From: Sinohyriopsis cumingii
Taxonomy: Eukaryota > Mollusca > Bivalvia > Unionida > Unionidae
DNA length: 64,000 nt
Assembly (NCBI GenBank): GCA_028554795.2
Contig: CM068830.1
Span: 113,234,214-113,298,213 of the forward strand
Reading direction: 5' to 3'
This document shows positions 52,362-62,375 of the stretch, piece by piece. The notes beneath the pieces were generated by a model. That model was given only the letters and a program-made list of their open reading frames with translations. It had not been told where the DNA came from and searched no databases. The first letter of the stretch is position 1. The number at the start of each line of letters is the position of its first letter. The position numbers and the translations under genes are program-made.

Positions 52362-52937
52362 TTAAGCAATCAACTTTAACTGCCTGATGCCTTTGCCACG
52401 GCCAAGGCCTACTTCTGGACTGCGTAATGTTGATGATGATGATAATGATTGGGTTGAAATCACTAAGGGTGGTACGGTAGGCTTAGTCACAGGGTTGACG
52501 TGTTTAGCTCGGGAAGGTCGTATTCTCTTCGGTCGTGATAAAGAAGTCTGATACATTTGTTTCAGACTTCTTAACTCCGCTAAAATGTCCAACAGTACCG
52601 TGACCGTTTGATTTTCACCCTCTTGTTTCTTTGCTGCTACTTCTTCTTGCTGTTGTTGCTGTTGTTTTTTTCTTACCTCTTCTTCTTGCTGTAGGAGAAA
52701 AGCTTGTTCCGCTTCCTTTTGTCGTTGTATAAATTTCTCCAATTCTTCTTTCTGTCTCTGTCTAAAATTCTCCACTTGCGGTAATGAAGAAGGTAACGAA
52801 GGTTCCGGAACAAATTCTTGCGAGGAGAGAAAATCGACAAAATCCCAATTCACCTCTTCTGAAAGTAAGTCCGGGTTCCCTTGGGCGGTCTCCCCTGCTG
52901 GTGCACCCCATTGGATCGTTTTCTGAGTTTCCGTCAT
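52362..52937 (-). CDS. Gln-rich coiled-coil accessory protein, copy B
   Basis: 191 residues from an ATG at 52937 (MTETQKTIQWGAPAGETAQG). An acidic region NWDFVDFLSSQEFVPEPSLP precedes a Gln/Glu coiled coil, a helix VTVLLDILAELRSLKQMYQT and a basic end RSPEVGLGRGKG. It is not recognised. The acidic start and coiled coil could suit a transcription or assembly factor, which is a guess. It diverges from the 76-aa gene and ends in a histone-type stem-loop. Confidence 0.72.
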   Translation of the reverse strand: MTETQKTIQWGAPAGETAQGNPDLLSEEVNWDFVDFLSSQEFVPEPSLPSSLPQVENFRQRQKEELEKFIQRQKEAEQAFLLQQEEEVRKKQQQQQQEEVAAKKQEGENQTVTVLLDILAELRSLKQMYQTSLSRPKRIRPSRAKHVNPVTKPTVPPLVISTQSLSSSSTLRSPEVGLGRGKGIRQLKLIA

Positions 52938-53156
52938 GTTGAATCACTGTCGCATAGATTGACTGCACACAAGCACTAGCGAATCTATATAGACTACGTG
53001 ACGTCACAGACTGCTCTCTTCGGATTGGATGCGGGCTGACTGAATTCTGTAACGCGTGTTAGGATTGGTGAATGAACTCAATCCGTTTCAATCCTTTCTG
53101 TCCCTATAAATAAGCGCAGTTCACTGCATTGATTCACCTATTCTCGGAGCCTCAAC
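52938..53156. promoter_or_regulatory. Divergent promoter with ATF/CREB palindrome, copy B
   Basis: CTATATAG near 52985-52993 for the minus gene, TGACGTCA at 52999-53006, inverted CCAAT boxes at 53024-53028 and 53064-53068, and CTATAAATA at 53104-53112, 45 bp before the plus ATG. The order is conserved in A and C. Confidence 0.7.
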
Positions 53157-53387
53157 ATGTGGACAGACGTTGAATCTTCAACCCTTGTGTCAACAATGAT
53201 GTTCAGGACGGACATGCTCATGTATGTCCGATCCAAGTGGACCGTTGTCCACAGGACCAGCAGCAGCCTGTGGATAAGAAGAGTCTATATAGAGAGACAA
53301 GGTTGCCTCAAGAGGACTCTGATGTATGGCCCTGCTGTAAGACGAAGTTTGAGGACAAGAAGATGTCGCAAATGCCCTTTATGTTAA
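53157..53387 (+). CDS. 76-aa basic accessory protein, copy B
   Basis: MWTDVESSTLVSTMMFRTDM at the start, RRSLRTRRCRKCPLC at the end; Arg-rich with a terminal CXXC. No family is recognised. It is the outermost right-arm gene, with its own TATA box, and its 3' stem-loop lies in the terminal inverted repeat. Confidence 0.7.
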   Translation: MWTDVESSTLVSTMMFRTDMLMYVRSKWTVVHRTSSSLWIRRVYIERQGCLKRTLMYGPAVRRSLRTRRCRKCPLC

Positions 53388-53404
53388 GGGCATATTAACA
53401 TAAA

Positions 53405-53477
53405 CCAAAGGCCCTTTTCAGGGCCAGCCATATTTCTCGAAAAGAGATAGCGTTTGAATTGCCTACCCCTTTTTTTA

Positions 53478-53517
<40 letters not shown>

Positions 53518-53798
53518 TAGAGACCCTCCCTGTTTCAATTTTACATAGACCCTATACAGTCCCAAGGGTTTTTTGGCCATGTTAGATTTACATAGACCCT
53601 ATATTGTCCCAGGGTTTTTGGCCATGTTAATTCCCATAGACCCTATATTGTCCCAGGGTTTTTGTCCATGTTAATTCCCATAGACCCTATATGTTCCCAC
53701 GATTTTTCTCCATGTTAAATTTACATAGACCCTATATGTTCCCAAGGGGGTCTGTAATGATAAATCCCATAGACCCTATAAGATCCCCCTTAACTACT
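53405..53798. repeat. Polinton B right terminal inverted repeat
   Basis: Inverted copy of 33640-34032, with the same tandem units and the same stem-loop at its inner edge. A long T/A homopolymer tract lies at 53471-53517. Confidence 0.93.
53410..53425 (+). terminator. Histone-type 3' stem-loop inside right TIR
   Basis: CCAAA, GGCCCTTTTCAGGGCC, AGCCA, then ATTTCTCGAAAAGAGA, 22 bp after the stop of the 76-aa gene. Confidence 0.84.
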
Positions 53799-53804
53799 TG
53801 TGAT
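53799..53804. repeat. Target site duplication of Polinton B, right copy
   Basis: TGTGAT, identical to 33634-33639. Confidence 0.92.
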
Positions 53805-54359
53805 ACTTTGAAACCCCATTTATCAGCCCATTTCCCAATTTGGCTTAAACTTGTTTGAATATCGCTGATTACTTTGTGGTTGTAGGGGTTTCCTGCTCAT
53901 CGTAGTCCGCTATCATCAGCAAATTGTGAGAGTTCAATTTGTTTTGATGTTAGGTTGGTGTCCAAGTCATTAATCATGATGTTTAAAAGGGTTGGGCTGA
54001 GTACCTCTCATGTGGTGTACTGTTTTCAAGTGTGCGTGGTTCAGCGTAGGTATCGCCGACTCTGGTTGTTATTTTCCGGTCAGTGAGGACGTTTTCAATG
54101 AATTTAAAAATTCGACCTGTCATGGCATAATGGTTGAGTTTGGCTAATGAGCATTTGGTCCATATAAGGTCGAATGCCTTTTCTAGGCCAATAAATACTG
54201 CAATTAAATTCCTATCAGCTTTGAGTTTGGAGTTAAACGCTAATTTGATTGCGGTTTCCAATCTTATTAGTTGATCCGTGGTTTGTCTTTTGTTTCTAAA
54301 TCCGAATTATTATCGGAGATTAAATTATTGCTCTCTATGTGGTGTTTGAGTCGGTTGGT
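53799..54359 (-). mobile_element. LINE (I/Nimb-like), reverse transcriptase segment
   Basis: On the minus strand: AVFIGLEKAFDLIWTKC (RT motif A), a FADD catalytic box at 53912-53923, then WADKWGFKVS leading to the Polinton B junction. The reading continues beyond Polinton B into 33639 and downward. The 5' side is cut at 54359 by Polinton C. In-frame stops and frame changes show the LINE was already dead or decayed after interruption. Confidence 0.85.
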
Positions 54360-54749
54360 AGTAGTGAATGGGGCCACCCTAGGGACAATGGGAATTACCA
54401 TTAAAAACACTCCTGGGCCACTCTAGGGACAATGGAAATTTAACATGGGGAAAATTGCTGGGCCACTCTAGGGACAAGGGGAATTGAACATTGGGAATAT
54501 AGTTTGGGCTTGTCTAGGGACAAGGGGAATTGAACATGGGGAATAGAGTTTGGGCTTGTCTAGGGACAAGGGGAATTAACATGGGGAATAAATTGTGGGG
54601 CTTGTATAGGGACAATGGGAATAAATCGTGGGCCTGTATAGGGACAAGGGGAATTTAACATGGGATTTTTTTTAAAAAATTTTTAAAAAAGGGTAGGCAA
54701 TGGAAAGTCAATCTCTTTTCGAGACCTATGGGTGGCCCTGAAAAGGGCC
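54360..54749. repeat. Terminal repeat of Polinton C
   Basis: Units of AGGGACAAGGGGAATTGAAC / ATGGGGAATA type alternate with GGGCTTGTCTAGGGACAA. An A/T homopolymer palindrome and the stem-loop form the inner edge. The unit sequence resembles the lone repeat at 26132 more than that of B. Confidence 0.8.
54734..54749 (-). terminator. Histone-type 3' stem-loop
   Basis: On the minus strand: CCAAA, GGCCCTTTTCAGGGCC, ACCCA, then GGTCTCGAAAAGAGA. Confidence 0.83.
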
Positions 54750-54767
54750 TTTGGTTTTATATTAATA

Positions 54768-54995
54768 TTAACATAGACAGCATCTGTCACATCTTCTTCT
54801 TAAACTCCTTCCAACTGCAGGTCCATACACAAGTACCTTCTTGAGGCATCCTTGTCTTTCTATGTAAACTCTTCTCATCCATAGACTAGTATCTGTCCTA
54901 TCGACAACAGTCCACTTGGACCGGACATACATGGGTATGTCCGTCGTGAACATCATTGTTGACACAAGGGTGGAAGATTGAACGTCGGTCCACAT
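54768..54995 (-). CDS. 76-aa-type basic accessory protein, copy C
   Basis: 75 residues, MWTDVQSSTLVSTMMFTTDI at the start and a terminal CXXC-type tail, CDRCCLC. It is the third copy of this gene and keeps length, ends and promoter position, which supports it as a real gene family. Confidence 0.65.
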   Translation of the reverse strand: MWTDVQSSTLVSTMMFTTDIPMYVRSKWTVVDRTDTSLWMRRVYIERQGCLKKVLVYGPAVGRSLRRRCDRCCLC

Positions 54996-55214
54996 CTTGA
55001 GGCTCCGAGAACAGGCGAGTGATTGCGCTGAACTGCGCTTATTTATAGGTAGAGGAAGGATTGAAACGGATTGAGTTCATTGACCAATCCAAACACGCGT
55101 GACAAAATTCAGTTAGCCCGCATCCAATCCGAAGAGAGCGGTCTGTGACGTCACGTGGTCTATATAGATTCGCTAGCGCCTGTGTGCAGTCAATCTATGC
55201 AACAGTGATTCAAC
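54996..55214. promoter_or_regulatory. Divergent promoter with ATF/CREB palindrome, copy C
   Basis: It mirrors 52938-53156: a TATA box for the minus gene near 55036, ATTGG/CCAAT boxes, TGACGTCA near 55146-55153 and CTATATAG near 55160. Confidence 0.62.
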
Positions 55215-55769
55215 ATTACGGAAACTCAGAAAACGATTCACTGGGGTGCACCAGCAGTGGAGACCGCCCAAGGGAACCGGGACTTACTTTCAGAAGAGGT
55301 ACATTGGGATTTTGTGGATTTTCTTACCTCGCAACAATTTGTTCCGGAACCTTCGTCCCATTCTTCATTACCGCAAGTGGAGAATTTTAGACAGAGACAG
55401 AAAGAAGATTTGCAGAAATTTATGCAACGACAAAAGGAAGCGGAACAAGCTTTTCTCCTACAGCAACAGCAACAGCAACAAGAAGAGGTAAGAAAAAAAC
55501 AAGAAGAAGAAGTAGCAGCAAAGAAACAAGAGGGTGAAAATCAAACGGCCACGGTACTGTTGAACATTTTAGCGGAGTTAAGACGTCTGAAACAAATGTA
55601 TCAGACTTCTTTATCACGACCGAAGAGAATACGACCTTCCCGAGCTAAACACACCAACCCTATGACTAAGCCTACCGTACCACCCTTAGTGATTTCAACC
55701 CAATCATCATCATCAGAAGTAGGCCTCGGCCGTGGCAAAGGCTTAAGGCAGTTAAAGTTGATTGCTTAA
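55215..55769 (+). pseudogene. Gln-rich coiled-coil accessory protein, copy C
   Basis: Homolog of 52362-52937 with the same acidic start region, coiled coil, ILAELRRLKQMYQTSL helix and basic LKLIA end. It is treated as a fossil with its element. Confidence 0.62.
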
Positions 55770-55790
55770 ACTCACCCCTACACCAAAAAA

Positions 55791-55806
55791 GGCCCTTTTC
55801 AGGGTC
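55791..55806 (+). terminator. Histone-type 3' stem-loop (slightly diverged)
   Basis: GGCCCTTTTCAGGGTC, then ACCCA, then CTTCTCTCGAAAAGAGA, about 22 bp after the coiled-coil gene's stop. Confidence 0.75.
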
Positions 55807-56049
55807 ACCCACTTCTCTCGAAAAGAGATAGCCTTTCAATTTGCCAATAACTCAAAAATCAACAAAAATCCCATTTTACCCTAATAGTACGTGTCTGTGT
55901 ATGAGTGCGTGAGTGTAGCTTCTTATTTAAAATCAAAACTCAAAGACACTTACCTTATATAATTAATGTATTCTTTTCTCCATAGTTACAATCAATTCAC
56001 AATTTACAACAGAACACTTTATAAATTACATTCATTTCTTCAGTTTCTT

Positions 56050-56511
56050 TTTTTTACTCTCTTTTTTTCGATTTCTTCACCGTCACAGTCTTTTCCTCCT
56101 CTTCCTTCTCACTTTCTTCCCTTCTTCTTTTCTTCTCCTGTTTCTTTTTCTTCACCTGGCTGCTTTCTTCCTCTGAAGAATCTCTCTCTTCTTCTGAAGA
56201 ATCCCTCTTTATTTCTGACTCTTCTTCTTTCATTTTTGGGCAATCTGGAGACCAATGTCCTTTTTCTTGACAATAATAACAGGTATCTTGACTTTTGTCT
56301 TTTCTAGCCCCTGTTTTTTTTTTTTTTTTTTTTTTTTTTGACGGTCTGGACACTCCGAAGACCAATGCCCTTTCTTCTGACAGATATAGCAAGTATCTTG
56401 ACTTTTATCTCGAAAGGAAGGAGAGTAGTCCGTCGGCTGGTCTGAAGAGAATTTTCTAATAACCCCTCGCAAAGCTCTGATGAAACGTTCCATCTGGGTA
56501 GTCTCTTCCAT
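56050..56511 (-). pseudogene. Double zinc-knuckle protein, copy C
   Basis: Two CCHC knuckles (CYICQKKGHWSSEC and CYYCQEKGHWSPDC) and the Ser/Glu then Lys-rich tail are visible. A long T tract (A on the coding strand) lies between the knuckles. Fossil with copy C. Confidence 0.62.
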
Positions 56512-56645
56512 CGTTGTGCTCGGTTTGAGAGTGAAATGAATAGTGAAAGGACAAGACACACACCCTTTTATATACGCTGGTTTGCCATGACTATAAATTA
56601 GTCTATGGTGTTTAAACTTGAGTCATTTGACGTTTTGCACTCAAG

Positions 56646-59600
56646 ATGAAACGATCCTATTCATTCGAGAAGAAAGAAGAAGAAAGTAAGAGGCAGAAAC
56701 GTGATCTATCGCCTCGTACCAGAGCTGAAGTCTTGGCACAAATTCATGCCAGTGATTTTGAAGAGGACATGAGTGAACCAGAATCCGAACCCTCTAAACA
56801 AAGTTCACCACCCTTAGTCAACCCTGAAAAGTACTATTCCATTCGAGAGACGGAAAAGCACTCCTCTAGAAAATTTAGAACCACGGCTTACACCTACACA
56901 GTGAAGTTTAAAGATTTCAAGGCTGACGTACCATTGGAGAAAGCAGAAGGGTTTATTACCGAGATGTGGGATTCTTTGCTTACCGCACTCAAGCGACAAT
57001 GTCAACCCAAAGATGACGATCGCTTGACACTATCCATAGATCACGACAGCTTGAAATCCCCTGTTTGGATCGAGTTTAGCAGACCCGCATAACTAACCCC
57101 TTCCAAAGTCATGGACAAGATTCAACATGTACAACAATCAAATGACCAGTTTGACATCACCGATGGAAAAGCCACACTGAAAATGGCCCACGTCTCTCCT
57201 CCTCAAGGGACTGGACGCAAAAAGGTCTCTCTGCTGGACGACCTTCGCAACACCAAAACAAGTCTCGTCCGAATGAACAACCCTCAAGACCAGATGTGTT
57301 TAGCCCGTGCCATCGTGGTGGGACGAACCTATGCCAACAAAATCGACACGGTAGAATGGAAAAGAGCCTGGGAGAATATTCGAAAATCGGAGCGAGCCAA
57401 ACAACGAAGTGAAGCAGAACTCCTGTTACGACAAGCCGACTTGCCCAAAGACAAACATTGTGGCATTCCTGAGATGCAAACATTGCAAGATGTCCTAGCT
57501 CCACGATACACCTTGAATGTTCACCCTCAAGAAATGCGTGGGCCTCTGTTGTTTCGAGGGAAAGACTTTAAGGATGGAAAATACATTCATGTCTATTATC
57601 ACAATGACCATTTCGATACCATTACCAGTATCACCGGATTCCTGGGATACAGATATTACTGTGAGAAATGTGACTATGGCTATAACAATCGAGAGCAACA
57701 CAAGCATTGCGGATGGAAATGCTCAGGATGTTTGGCCTCTCCACCCTGTCTGAGCGAAGGACAAGTGCGTTGTTCAACTTGTCTGCGCACGTTTGTCAGC
57801 CCTACCTGTTACCAACAACATTTGAAGACGCAAGGTTCAGAGCAGAAATGTCCTTGTCAATTGCTGAGGTTGTGCCCTACGTGTGGACAAGGCATACGTA
57901 CCAACAGTGCCAAGACACACGCATGTTCAGGAAAAAAAAAATGTCACATTTGTCATCACATCGTGGACTTGGAACACCAATGCTACGTGCAAAAATACCA
58001 AAAATACCAACCCCCACCAGAGAAAGAGGACGGTCACAAGAAGAAAGGCAATTTCATCTTTTTTGATTTCGAATGCATGCAAGAGACCGGTATTCACGTT
58101 CCTAATTTATGCGTGGCTCATCGAGCGTGCGAAAAGTGCACTCAGGAACCTATCTTCAGTCATTGCCCTCACTGCAGTAAGATTCCCGGAGGGCGTGAAA
58201 AAATCTTTCGAGGACCGAACACGCTAGCCGATTTTGCCAAATGGGTCTTAGACCCCATTGACAAGACGTGGAGCCAAGAGGACATCGACCGTTACGGACA
58301 TTGTCATCGTCATGCCACGGTGTTGGCTCACAATTTCTCCGGATACGATGGACAGTTTCTTTTGAGATACTATACGGAAAAAGGCACCGAGCGTCCTAAA
58401 GTCACTTTAAACGGAGCCAAAATCATTTTCATGCAAGTGGGACAAGTACAGTTTAAAGATTCGATGAGTTACTTGGCCATGCCTTTGAGTCGAATGCCTA
58501 AAACGTTTGGAATGACAGAAATGGCTAAAGGGTACTTTCCACACTTTTTCAATACGGAAGCCAATCAACACGCCGTTCTACCCCATTTACCTCAGGCTCA
58601 CTATTACGACCCCGACAACATGCGTACCGAACAACGAGAAGCTTTCTACGCTTGGTACCAGGCTCACTCCTCCGACCCTTTCGACATTCAGGAAGAAATG
58701 TTAAAGTATTGTCGTTCCGACGTGGACATTTTACGGCGATGCTGTGGAAAATTTCGAGAACTGTTCATGGAACACGGAGGGGTCGATCCTTTGAAAGAAG
58801 CTTGCACCATTGCCAAAGCGTGTTCCTTAGTGTACCGCCAACGATTCATGCCTGAAAACACCGGGGCTGTCATCAGCCCTCAAACGACCCACTATGTCAA
58901 ACGTCAATACTCGGTCAAAGCCCTACGTTGTTTACATTACTTGTGCGACAAGGAAGACAAATGGATTCAGCATGCCCGCAACGGAGGAGGCGAAAAGACC
59001 ATCGGAACGTATTCGGTCGATGGCTGGGACTTAGAAAATCCCAAGATCGTGTACGAGTTTAACGGTTGCTTATTTCACTTATGTCCCGTCTATTATCTTG
59101 ACCGTGGCACTAAATATCAGTTTTTACAACGGACCATGGAGACTTGTACCACGCCACTTGTCAGCGACGCCTAAAGTTAGAACAGCAAGGATACCAAGTG
59201 GTGGAAATGTGGGAACACGAATACGATCACCGTTTGAAAACCGATCCCGAGTTTAAACGCCTCGTGGAAAGTTACCAGTTCGTGGACCCGCTGAACCCGA
59301 GGGATAGTTTGTACGGAGGAAGGACCAATGCCACCTGTTTGCTGTACCAAGCCGACGAAGAGAAAGGAGAAGAAATCAATACGAAGGTCTGATAAAGTGT
59401 AAAGTTTTGCCTACCACGGACTTGTACCATCCTGTGTTACCTCACCATTATCAAGGCAAACTGATGTTTCCTTTGTGTCGTACTTGTGCCGAAACGTGCA
59501 ACCAAGATCAGCCTTGTCAGCACACCCAGGAAGAACGAGCCTTGACGGGAACCTGGGTCAGCGTAGAATTGTTCAAAGCTCTGGACATGGAATACCAACT

Positions 59601-60593
59601 ATTAGAAGTGTACGAAATTTGTCACCTTGTCACCACAAGGGTGATCCCACGCAGAAAGGCATTTTCGCCGAAAACGTGGATGCCTTTTTGAAACTGAAGC
59701 AAGAAGCCAGCTGCTATCCTTCCTGGTGTCACACTCCCGAAGACCAAATAAAATTCAAAGAGAAATACTATGAACAAGAAGGCATCTATTTAGACCACAT
59801 CGAGAAAAACGAAGGCAGGCGATCGTTTGCCAAAGTGATGTTAAATTGCTTGGGGGGTAAAATGGCACAACGACCGTGTTTACCCAAGACGGAGTATTTG
59901 ACCGAACCTTCCCGCTACTTCCAGATGATTCACGACAAAACCAAATACATGAAACACGTGGACGTCGTTCGTGAGGATTTGATCTTGGTCAATTACGAAG
60001 AAGATCTTTACTTTGTACAAGACTACCCTTTTGGAAATGTCATCATTGCGGCTTACGTGACAGCTCATACTCGCTTAAAATTGTACGAAGCTTTAGAACT
60101 GTTAGGGGAACGTGTCCTGTACTTTGACACGGACAGTTGCATTTACATCCATCACCCGAGTCAACAGCACCTTGACATCGAAGGAGACCGTTTAGGAGCC
60201 TGGACAGACGAACATCCCGACGACAAGATTCTAAGTTTCGTCAGTGGCGGTCCCAAAAAGTACGGCTACGAATACCGGGACCCACAAGGAGAAGTGCACA
60301 CGACGTGCAAAGTGATAGGATTGACTCTGAATTATCGTACCAGTCGTGTGGTCAACTTTGGGGTATTGAAAGAAGCCTTGCAATCGGGACAGGATGAACA
60401 CTTTAAAGTGACCACCTATCAACCGAACAAGATTGTACGTTTACCCACTCACCACATCGTCAGTCGACCTTTGGAAAAAGTCTATCAAATCGTGTACCAG
60501 AAGCTAGTGCGACTTTCCAATCATTTCACCTTACCGTATGGACACGTCGGTATTGTTCTGTATATAAAAATGAACCCTAGGCAAGATCGATAG
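56646..60593 (+). pseudogene. Polinton C protein-primed DNA polymerase B
   Basis: It is colinear with the polymerase of B through the Cys-rich extension, the exonuclease region (FDFE, HNFSGYD, YCRSDVD) and the polymerase region including YFDTDS. It is broken, with a few breaks. Confidence 0.88.
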
Positions 60594-60639
60594 TTCATTG
60601 TGACTACCGAGCGAACAAGATGAATACTTTCAGAGAAAC

Positions 60640-60788
60640 AGCAGCAGAGAGGGCGATCAGACCACTTAAGGGAGTGGTCACCCTTGTGTTTGGACCACAA
60701 AAAAAAGTGACCCTTCATAGAGGTCAATACCACGTCTACGATTATTGTTTGTCCCAAACAGAATTGTAGACGCCCCCTCTCTGCTGCT
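60640..60788. repeat. 149-bp inverted-repeat segment at the C/D junction
   Basis: AGCAGCAGAGAGGGCG at the left is matched by its near-exact complement CGCCCCCTCTCTGCTGCT at the right. Inside is a further palindrome GACCACTTAAGGGAGTGGTC (60660-60679). No clear target duplication is seen. It may be a MITE-like insertion or an end of element D. Confidence 0.6.
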
Positions 60789-60818
60789 ATTCATGTTGTA
60801 AAAGAAATTTTAAGTTTG

Positions 60819-61150
60819 ATGAATATTTTTCTTTTCATCTGAATCATGGGAATCTTCGGAATCTTCGGAATCTTCATCTGAATCATGGAAATTTGTTCTA
60901 TGTTTCATGTAATATTCAAGTTCTGATGGTGGTTTTTCTATTTTTGGATTTATGTTCTTTCTGTGTTTATAATATATCATCAAACTTCTGTATCGATCTC
61001 CACCTCAATTTTTGCAAATCTGATATAATCCTCTAACGCCGTTGTTACAACCAACACAACTTCGTGGACCAACATGAGGATTTTTTTTTTATAAGATAAT
61101 TATGTTTCTTGCAATATTCTCCACGACATTTTTTATCACGGTTCCTTGAC
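60819..61150 (-). pseudogene. Element D, unknown protein remnant with Asp/Ser tail
   Basis: The minus strand reads KPPSELEYYMKHRTNF and an acidic tail HDSDEDSEDSEDSHDSDE. Further upstream are Cys-rich coding-like phrases such as CRGEYCKKHNYL. No family is recognised. Fossil with element D. Confidence 0.4.
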
Positions 61151-61189
61151 GCAGCCACACACAGTTGAATGATATCTTTTTAATTAAGT

Positions 61190-61855
61190 TTACCCAAATA
61201 TTTTATCAAGACCCACACGATATCTTGTTCTTGGATCATGCAAATTTATTGTTATAAATCCATGTGGAGTAGCTTGCGCTCGTGAGAAGAAATTTTTAAA
61301 TTTAATTATATCCATGTCACCACCATACCAAGTTTGATGAATATTTCTAAGTGTGGGTGTGCCTACGCCATTAAACACAACTAAAATATTGCAATTGTCT
61401 CTGATCACTTTCGGAATTTGTGTGTATCGTTGAGTAACATAGATCACGTCTGTATTTTTATGTCTACCTCGGGAAAATATTCTGGCTGGATTTGATTGTT
61501 TATCTAGCATCACATCGTCGTATACAACTAAATTATTAATAAATCCGTCTAAAACATCTACGGATGGTGCTTCATCAATATCGGTTATAAACTCTATAAC
61601 ATCATTACCCTCATCCAGTAATCGCGCGTTTTCATTGAAATCTTTAAGTACATCATAACATCGTTGATCATCAGCGGATGGTGCTACTAAATACAATTTA
61701 TCCCATTTCAACCATCTCATTATCAGATTAAGTAATAACTGCGTCTTACCCGATCCAGATGGTCCTATGATAATCATTCTGATGGAATTTGGTAACGCAG
61801 GGTGGTGTTTAACTGGCTCTCGTTTTCTTGTCGCTGAGAAATCAATTATATCCAT
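61190..61855 (-). CDS. A32-like packaging ATPase of element D
   Basis: 221 residues. Walker A GPSGSGKT at 31-38, Walker B with Asp113-Asp114 in LVVYDDVM, then VIYVTQRYTQIPKVIRDNCN. This is the FtsK/HerA packaging ATPase fold, only distantly like the one in Polinton B, so D is a separate lineage. It diverges from the PLA2-like gene, with only ~6-30 bp between starts; TATATATATAT lies in the gap. Confidence 0.88.
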   Translation of the reverse strand: MDIIDFSATRKREPVKHHPALPNSIRMIIIGPSGSGKTQLLLNLIMRWLKWDKLYLVAPSADDQRCYDVLKDFNENARLLDEGNDVIEFITDIDEAPSVDVLDGFINNLVVYDDVMLDKQSNPARIFSRGRHKNTDVIYVTQRYTQIPKVIRDNCNILVVFNGVGTPTLRNIHQTWYGGDMDIIKFKNFFSRAQATPHGFITINLHDPRTRYRVGLDKIFG

Positions 61856-61861
61856 ATATAT

Positions 61862-62318
61862 ATATTATGTCACGAATTTATATTGCTTACGCTGTAGAGT
61901 TAAAACTCCAACTACTGATTTAGCTACGGTTACAACAAAAAATAAAAAAATAGCGTATGGTGGAAAATGTTCTGTATGCGGTAGAAAGAAATTTTCGTTT
62001 TTACCTAATAAGCGCGGTGGTGATATTGCTAATTTGATGTCAAAGTTTCCAGGTGCTCCATGGGCTAAATACAGCGGAGAAAAACATCTACCGGGATATA
62101 ATTATTGCGGTCCTGGTACCAGACTTGATATCAGGCTCGATAATGAAGATCAACCAAAACCAGGCGAGGAACCAATAAACGCTATTGATCGAGCTTGTCA
62201 CGCTCATGATGTAGCTTATAAAAGTCAAAGTCTACAAGATAGACATATTGCAGATGTGAAATTAATTCATGCATTAAATTCCATAAAAAATAAAAATATT
62301 AGAGAATCTATAAGCTAA
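61862..62318 (+). CDS. DUF5679 zinc ribbon + phospholipase A2-like protein (VP1-type)
   Basis: The N-terminal part has YCLRCRVKTP ... KCSVCGRKK, a four-Cys ribbon of DUF5679 type. The C-terminal part has HLPGYNYCGPGTRLDIRL and INAIDRACHAHDVAYKSQ, matching the calcium-binding loop and the HD catalytic motif of parvovirus-type phospholipase A2, which breaches endosomes during entry. Basic linkers join them. The exact start is uncertain; an ATG near 61868 and ones further up overlap the ATPase. Confidence 0.8.
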
Positions 62319-62375
62319 TTGGTTAGTAAGATCCGCGATGAAAGGTAAATTAGCGCTTGGGGCTGGTAATTAATA

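Larger units (their letters stand above)
33640..53798. mobile_element. Polinton/Maverick B, looks whole (20,159 bp)
   Basis: Terminal inverted repeats of about 393 bp start AGTAGTTAAGGG at both ends, and an exact 6-bp duplication TGTGAT flanks the element. Inside are all the expected Polinton genes: protease, major and minor capsid proteins, ATPase, integrase, protein-primed polymerase B and small basic proteins, plus accessory genes at both arms. Nearly matching end repeats and open core genes suggest a recent insertion. It sits in the reverse transcriptase of a dead LINE. Confidence 0.95.
54360..60639. mobile_element. Polinton C, right arm in reverse orientation (fossil)
   Basis: It begins AGTAGTGAATGGGGCC directly against LINE sequence, then has the terminal repeat, 76-aa gene (minus), coiled-coil gene (plus), zinc-knuckle gene (minus) and polymerase (plus): the mirror image of the right arm of B. 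Similarity stops just after the first codons of what would be the BIR gene. It is broken, with several breaks, and older than B by divergence. Confidence 0.88.
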
